DNA of 10,525 nt from Dunaliella salina. Taxonomy: Eukaryota; Chlorophyta; Chlorophyceae; Chlamydomonadales; Dunaliellaceae. Below the pieces are notes generated by a model, which was not told the DNA's origin, ran no database searches, and worked only from the letters and a program-made list of their open reading frames with translations. The stretch lies in NCBI GenBank assembly GCA_002284615.2, contig MU070644.1, forward strand, positions 8,294 through 18,818, in the 5' to 3' direction. Every line of letters starts with the position of its first letter. Within the stretch, counting starts at the first letter, position 1. A program made the position numbers and the translations under genes. Positions 7,507-10,525 of this stretch are shown one piece after another.

Positions 7507-7972
7507 GATGGACGATGCGGCAGCAATACATCATCAATGCGGCTGTGTGTGGGTGTGACCTGTTGAGGTTTGGCAGCGAGGTGCCACTTCTGTCCTAAAT
7601 GTCCAGCCTGGCAGGTTCTTCGTGGCAAGTGCCAGTCAATGGGGCTGAGATTGGTGTCAGTGATGAAGTTCCGGAAAAGCTTCAAGTTGTCCCGTTCATA
7701 GCCTGAGGATATTTCCCCGGTTCTATCTTGTTTTACAAATGTAGTATTTATGTGTCCCAATAGAATGAGGAGGCAGTGGCAGGAGTTGAGAAGGCTTTCG
7801 AGGATCTCCTCCATGCGTTTTCTTGTTTCCACGGCTGCACACTTTTTGCCTGAGAGCCAGTGGGTAGAAATCGGAAGAATGGGCTTGCTTGAGGTCTTGA
7901 GCTTGGCAGCCACCATCTCTCCGTCAATTTCATCTTGAAAAAAAACTTCTTGCCAAGACTTCTTGCCAGTGG
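7507..7972 (-). pseudogene. Piece E: AP-endonuclease-like (EEP fold) fragment of a LINE-type element
   Basis: Minus-strand frame, open from about 7972 down past 7507, after which it merely reads the antisense of C's 3' UTR. Order: SWQEVFFQDEIDGEMVAAKL, a Ser/Thr-rich beta region, RKRMEEILESLL, CLLILLGHINTTF, DRTG, D-x2-LKLFRNFI, NLSPIDWH, and near the end HSRIDDVLL. This follows the C-terminal half of the EEP nucleases of LINEs: a GDFN-like motif, F-x2-F helix, L-x2-x-W, and S-x-IDxVL. The GDFN position reads GHIN, so the catalytic Asp appears lost. The N-terminal half is missing; the fragment starts at the 3' UTR end of piece D. It may belong to the same family (as in Dualen/RandI elements, which carry both APE and RLE nucleases) or to an unrelated LINE. 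Confidence 0.6.
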
Positions 7973-7975
7973 GCA

Positions 7976-8215
7976 GAGGATACTCTCCCTACATCAAGTA
8001 AGGAAAGGGCGACACATTAGCTCTGAAGAGCCGTGAGCCTCCCTCACCAGAGTGTATAAAGGAATGTAGTATGGACCAGGTGGGTTTCTGGCAGCGCGCG
8101 GATCCAAGGTACCAGTGTTGTGATGGGCTTGCTTGTTTTCAATGGCACATCTAGTAGAGGTAAGCCTGTGCGCACATCGGAAAGTGTGACTGTAAGGATT
8201 TTACTTTTACTCACA
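7976..8215 (-). mobile_element. Element piece D: endonuclease C-terminus and 3' UTR
   Basis: On the minus strand, FRCAHRLTSTRCAIENK (about 8140-8190) matches VQYAHKLVTIRRAIENE of element C. Next is a hydrophilic tail ending ARNPPGP (C: SSNPPDP), then the 3' UTR at about 7976-8055 with GGGAGGCTCACGGCTCTTCAGAGC, AATGTG and TTGATGTAGGGAGAG. The open minus frame at 8044-8271 is a shifted reading of this piece. The copy stops upstream at the edge of the 121-bp tandem repeat, so only the last 240 bases or so survive. Confidence 0.75.
8013..8035 (-). ncRNA. 3' UTR stem-loop of piece D
   Basis: Minus strand: CAC, GGCTCT, TC, AGAGCT, AAT, GTG. The GCTCT/AGAGC stem is rebuilt with bases different from those in C, at the same place relative to the TTGATGTAGGG block. 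This suggests pairing rather than sequence was kept. Confidence 0.45.
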
Positions 8216-8233
8216 ACCCAAACCCTCAGGAAG

Positions 8234-8615
8234 CCTTCTGATTCAGAACTTTTGGGCCTTCTGCTTCCCAAAGATATTCAGATGCCGGTTTTTCTACAAC
8301 AGATCTGAATCAGAACTTCAAGGTCTTCTGAATAAGGAGCTAATCCTATCTTTACCTTCTGATTCAGAACTTTTGGGCCTTCTGCCCCCCAAAGATATTC
8401 AGATGCCGGTTTTTCTACCACAGATCTGAATCAGAACTTGCAGATCTTCTGGATAAGAAACTAATTCTATATTTACCTTCTGATTTAGAACTTTTGGGCC
8501 TTCTGCCTCCTTAAGATATTCATATGCTGGTTTTTCTACCACAGATTAGAATCAGGTCTTTCAGATCTCCTGATAAGAAGCTAATCCTATCTTTACCTTC
8601 TGAATCAGAACATCC
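8234..8615. repeat. 121-bp tandem repeat (minisatellite), about 3.2 copies
   Basis: Units start at 8234, 8355, 8476 and 8596 (partial), giving periods of 121, 121 and 120. Each contains CCTTCTGATTCAGAAC, TTTTGGGCCTTCTGC, AAGATATTCAGATGCCGG, TTTTTCTACCACAGATCTGAATCAGAAC and AAGAARCTAATCCTATCTTTA, with increasing divergence towards the third copy. Two near-copies of the palindrome TTCTGAWTCAGAA occur per unit (8236-8248 and 8303-8315 in unit 1). Further single copies follow outside the array (for example 8705-8717). Confidence 0.9.
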
Positions 8616-9051
8616 TTTCAGACTTTGTATGCTCTGTTGTTGACAGCCATGCCTCAGAATCAGAAGCTGTTCAGGCTCCTTCTAATCTGAATTAGGACTC
8701 GTCACTCTGAATCAGAACCTGAACTTCTAAGTAACAAGTTCTTCGTTGCCACATTTGAATGACTTATTTCTCAATCAGATCCCCCTTGCTGGTCCTGCCT
8801 GCCCTCTGGAGTTTAACCACACCTCTCAACCCGAAGCAATCCATGCACCTTTTCGTCAGCATCAGCATTGCTTCAACTTCTGAGGCAATTGCCTAGGAGA
8901 ATTGACCCCTCAAAGCACGTCATGCCATAAATTGTGCTACTTACAAAGAAGCAGAAGTAGTACATGCTCGTTGGTGATACACCATTTGACCACCAGCCAT
9001 CAAAGTGCAAAAACAGAGAAACTCAGCCTCTCCAACATCATTCAACTGGAT
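8616..9051. other. Gene-free spacer
   Basis: No supportable coding sequence. It opens with isolated relatives of the minisatellite palindrome (CAGAATCAGAAG near 8654, CTCTGAATCAGAAC near 8705) and then becomes ordinary sequence. A 12-base palindrome AGGCAATTGCCT lies at 8883-8894. The short open frames here overlap on both strands and look random. Confidence 0.5.
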
Positions 9052-9358
9052 ACGTGGCCACACAAACCAACAAGCAGAGCACACAATGGCACATGAGGTA
9101 GAATGCACAGTTGAGGAGGTCACACCGGAAACCTCATACACATGTATACACAGAAGCCTCCATGTTGCAAAAAAAAAATCGTTTTGCATGATTTACAATT
9201 CTACTTGTCTGCCTAGCGACACCTGCCCTACATTCCAGCTTAAAACGTGCAGCTGCTAATAGACTCTGGAGGCCACCAAAGACAACAACGAACGACATGC
9301 AGATGCACCAATACCTTCCTGAGTAGGCAAAAATACACATGTGAATAGCGTGAGGCTT

Positions 9359-9583
9359 TTAAGGCTCCTCTGAGTCTTCCTTTTCACTGCTATCAGAAGA
9401 TGAGCTGGATGATGGCGGCTCCCTTCCAGCCCTGCAAATTATGCTTACCCCCATGTCCTCACCACGATGCTGCCTCATCCATTGGGAGACCACAGAGGCG
9501 ACCTCCTGCCTATGCTCATTCAGCCCATCGGTCTTGGGCTGTCCTCTCTTGACAGTGCCCCACTGCCGAAGCATGTCGAGGAT
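9359..9583 (-). CDS. Terminal exon, copy 1; unknown protein with acidic Ser-rich C-terminus
   Basis: Minus-strand exon of 75 codons including the TAA stop, entered in phase 0 right after an acceptor (TGTGCCCTCTGCAG, then ATC). It codes ILDMLRQWGTVKRGQPKTDG, LNEHRQEVASVVSQWMRQHR, GEDMG, then a diverged part and SSSSSSDSSEKEDSEEP. The upstream exons are not in the window. The first 44 aligned residues share 39 identities with copy 2; four of the five replacements are conservative (I/L, V/I twice, K/R), and many codon differences are silent. I do not recognise the family. The acidic Ser-rich end resembles casein-kinase-2-type tails of nuclear proteins (inference). Confidence 0.55.
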   Translation of the reverse strand: MLDMLRQWGTVKRGQPKTDGLNEHRQEVASVVSQWMRQHRGEDMGVSIICRAGREPPSSSSSSDSSEKEDSEEP

Positions 9584-9603
9584 CTGCAGAGGGCACAATC
9601 AGA
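9584..9603 (-). promoter_or_regulatory. Probable 3' splice acceptor of exon copy 1
   Basis: Minus strand: CTCTGATTGTGCCCTCTGCAG, with a pyrimidine-rich tract and a CAG/ATC boundary. It is conserved with copy 2, and about 45 more upstream bases are also duplicated. CTGAT could serve as branch point. Confidence 0.5.
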
Positions 9604-9964
9604 GCAGAGTGTAACAAGTGTACAAACTGAATGCCAGGACATCTTGACCTAAGTATTGCTAGGAATGACAATATGTGGCCAGACATACTGACAAGCAGCA
9701 CACATGAGGTAGAATGCGGAGTTCAGGAGGTCACACCGGAAAATCGTACATACATGTATACACAGAAGCCTCCATATAAAAAATCATTTTGCATGATTTA
9801 CAATGCTAGGCTTTGTTTAGCAACACCAAACCTACATTTTATCTTTAAATGTGCAGCTGCTGGAAAGATGCGGGAGGTCATCAAAGACAACAACGAACGA
9901 CACACAGATGCAGAGGACCTTCAGCTGAATGGGCAAAAACACACATGTGAAAAACATAAGGCTC

Positions 9965-10180
9965 TTAAGGCTCATCTTCCTCCTCACTGCTATTTGAAGA
10001 CAAGCCGGATGATAATGACTCCCTTCCATCCCAGAAGATTATGCGTAACCCCATATCCTCACCACGATGCTGCCTCATCCATTGGGAGACAACAGAGGCG
10101 ATCTCTTGCCTATGCTCATTCAGTCCATCGGTCTTGGGCTGTCCTTTCTTGATGCCCCTCTGCCGAAGCATGTCAATGAT
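9965..10180 (-). CDS. Terminal exon, copy 2; unknown protein with acidic C-terminus
   Basis: Minus-strand exon of 72 codons including the TAA stop, entered in phase 0 after the same acceptor (TGTGCCCTCTGCAG, then ATC). It codes IIDMLRQRGIKKGQPKTDGL, NEHRQEIASVVSQWMRQHRG, EDMG, a variable stretch and SSGLSSNSSEEEDEP. Compared with copy 1 it lacks one codon near residue 10 and two near the end; there are no out-of-frame indels in either exon. It is probably the original or an alternative last exon, with the next exon upstream beyond 10525. The function is unknown. Confidence 0.55.
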   Translation of the reverse strand: MIDMLRQRGIKKGQPKTDGLNEHRQEIASVVSQWMRQHRGEDMGLRIIFWDGRESLSSGLSSNSSEEEDEP

Positions 10181-10200
10181 CTGCAGAGGGCACAATCAGA
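10181..10200 (-). promoter_or_regulatory. Probable 3' splice acceptor of exon copy 2
   Basis: Minus strand: TTCTGATTGTGCCCTCTGCAG, then the exon start ATC. Sequence and phase match the acceptor of copy 1. Confidence 0.5.
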
Positions 10201-10368
10201 ACAGAGTACAACAAGTGTATGGAACTGCCTTGAAAATTCTCAGACTCAAAAGTTGCACACTGTAACGTATCACATAGCTCGCTATAAAATTGTTTCCTTT
10301 CAAAACATGCAGTCCTGCCTTGCACAGCCTGCCTATATATTTCCTCCTGGAAATAAGGAAAAAACATA

Positions 10369-10422
10369 TTTTCATACATACATTTATGTGTATTATTTTC
10401 ATACATACATTTATGTGTATGT
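10369..10422. repeat. 27-bp tandem repeat, two copies
   Basis: Units at 10369-10395 and 10396-10422 begin TTTTCATACATACATTTATG and differ only in the last two bases. Confidence 0.9.
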
Positions 10423-10455
10423 ACCTAAATAAAAAAGGAACATAAATATATATAC

Positions 10456-10458
<3 letters not shown>

Positions 10459-10516
<58 letters not shown>
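10459..10516. repeat. (TG)29 microsatellite
   Basis: An uninterrupted TG dinucleotide run of 58 bases, preceded by ATATATATACACA. Alternating purine-pyrimidine runs of this length can adopt Z-DNA and are length-polymorphic. Confidence 0.95.
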
Positions 10517-10518
<2 letters not shown>

Positions 10519-10525
10519 CTGTTTC

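Larger units (their letters stand above)
9052..9637. repeat. Direct repeat, copy 1 (about 0.6 kb)
   Basis: This matches 9673-10233 in the same orientation along its whole length. Shared landmarks are CACATGAGGTAGAATGC, AGGAGGTCACACCGGAAA, TTTTGCATGATTTACAAT, AAAGACAACAACGAACGACA, CCTCACCACGATGCTGCCTC and CTGCAGAGGGCACAATCAG. On the minus strand it runs from intron end through a terminal exon to 3' UTR-like sequence. The copies have diverged by many substitutions and small indels, so the duplication is not recent. Confidence 0.9.
9673..10233. repeat. Direct repeat, copy 2 (about 0.6 kb)
   Basis: Partner of 9052-9637, separated from it by a 35-base unique spacer. The offset between copies drifts from about 621 bases at the left end to 597 at the right end because of indels, mostly in the non-coding left half. 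The TTGTAAATCATGC word on the minus strand, a candidate polyadenylation signal if the host uses the algal TGTAA, is kept in both copies. Confidence 0.9.
10234..10525. other. AT-rich, repeat-bearing stretch, possibly intron of the minus-strand gene
   Basis: AT-rich sequence with low-complexity open frames and no coding signal. If the minus-strand exon at 9965-10180 is real, this is the 3' part of its upstream intron. It contains the 27-bp repeat and the TG tract listed separately. Confidence 0.5.

Noticed and set aside
8883..8894. 12-base palindrome AGGCAATTGCCT
   Set aside because: It is perfect but short, isolated and expected by chance at this scale.
9418..9436. Seventeen-base GTAAGC...GCAG intron in exon copy 1
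   Set aside because: It is far too short to be spliced in known nuclear systems, and copy 2 reads through the same place in frame.

Overview
The window looks like nuclear DNA of a eukaryote. It has no operons or ribosome binding sites. It has microsatellites, long non-coding stretches, a spliced-looking 3' terminal exon present twice, and several decayed pieces of a non-LTR-retrotransposon-like element. The mix of domains (RNase HI, CCHC zinc motif, restriction-like endonuclease, PHD finger, a cap-methyltransferase-like domain) would fit a green-lineage alga or early plant, but the sequence does not settle the host.

Layout: 1-1730 holds no gene I can support, only short repeats and two perfect hairpins. 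An AT-rich block follows (1731-1822). Piece A (minus, about 1835-2650) and piece B (minus, about 2960-3650) are truncated, frameshifted copies of one element family. Between them lies a non-coding stretch with a recurring TGCGTAATG motif. Piece C (plus, about 3594-7506) is the longest copy. Read across five frame changes and several nonsense codons it gives: a Gln-rich N-terminus, a PHD finger, a PCIF1-like adenosine methyltransferase domain, RNase HI, a CCHC-type zinc motif, a restriction-like endonuclease (RPD...ExK), and a 3' UTR with a stem-loop. No reverse transcriptase is visible, and the place just upstream of RNase H where one is expected holds the methyltransferase-like domain. Piece E (minus, about 7507-7972) is an AP-endonuclease-like (EEP) fragment. 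Piece D (minus, about 7976-8215) is the 3' end of yet another copy. Pieces B, C and D share the 3' UTR, which ties them to one family.

From 8234 to about 8615 there is a 121-bp tandem repeat carrying the palindrome TTCTGAWTCAGAA. From 9052 to 10233 a block of about 0.6 kb is present twice in direct orientation. Each copy has, on the minus strand, a splice acceptor followed by an open terminal exon of 75 or 72 codons with an acidic, Ser-rich end. All length differences between the two exons are whole codons and most replacements are conservative, so this is the only part of the window that looks like selected host coding sequence. The window ends in a 27-bp repeat and a (TG)29 tract.

The most unusual system is the C-element architecture: a chromatin-reader-type zinc finger and a PCIF1-like methyltransferase joined to RNase H and a restriction-like endonuclease in one mobile-element reading unit. 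This copy is dead, but the domain order is readable.
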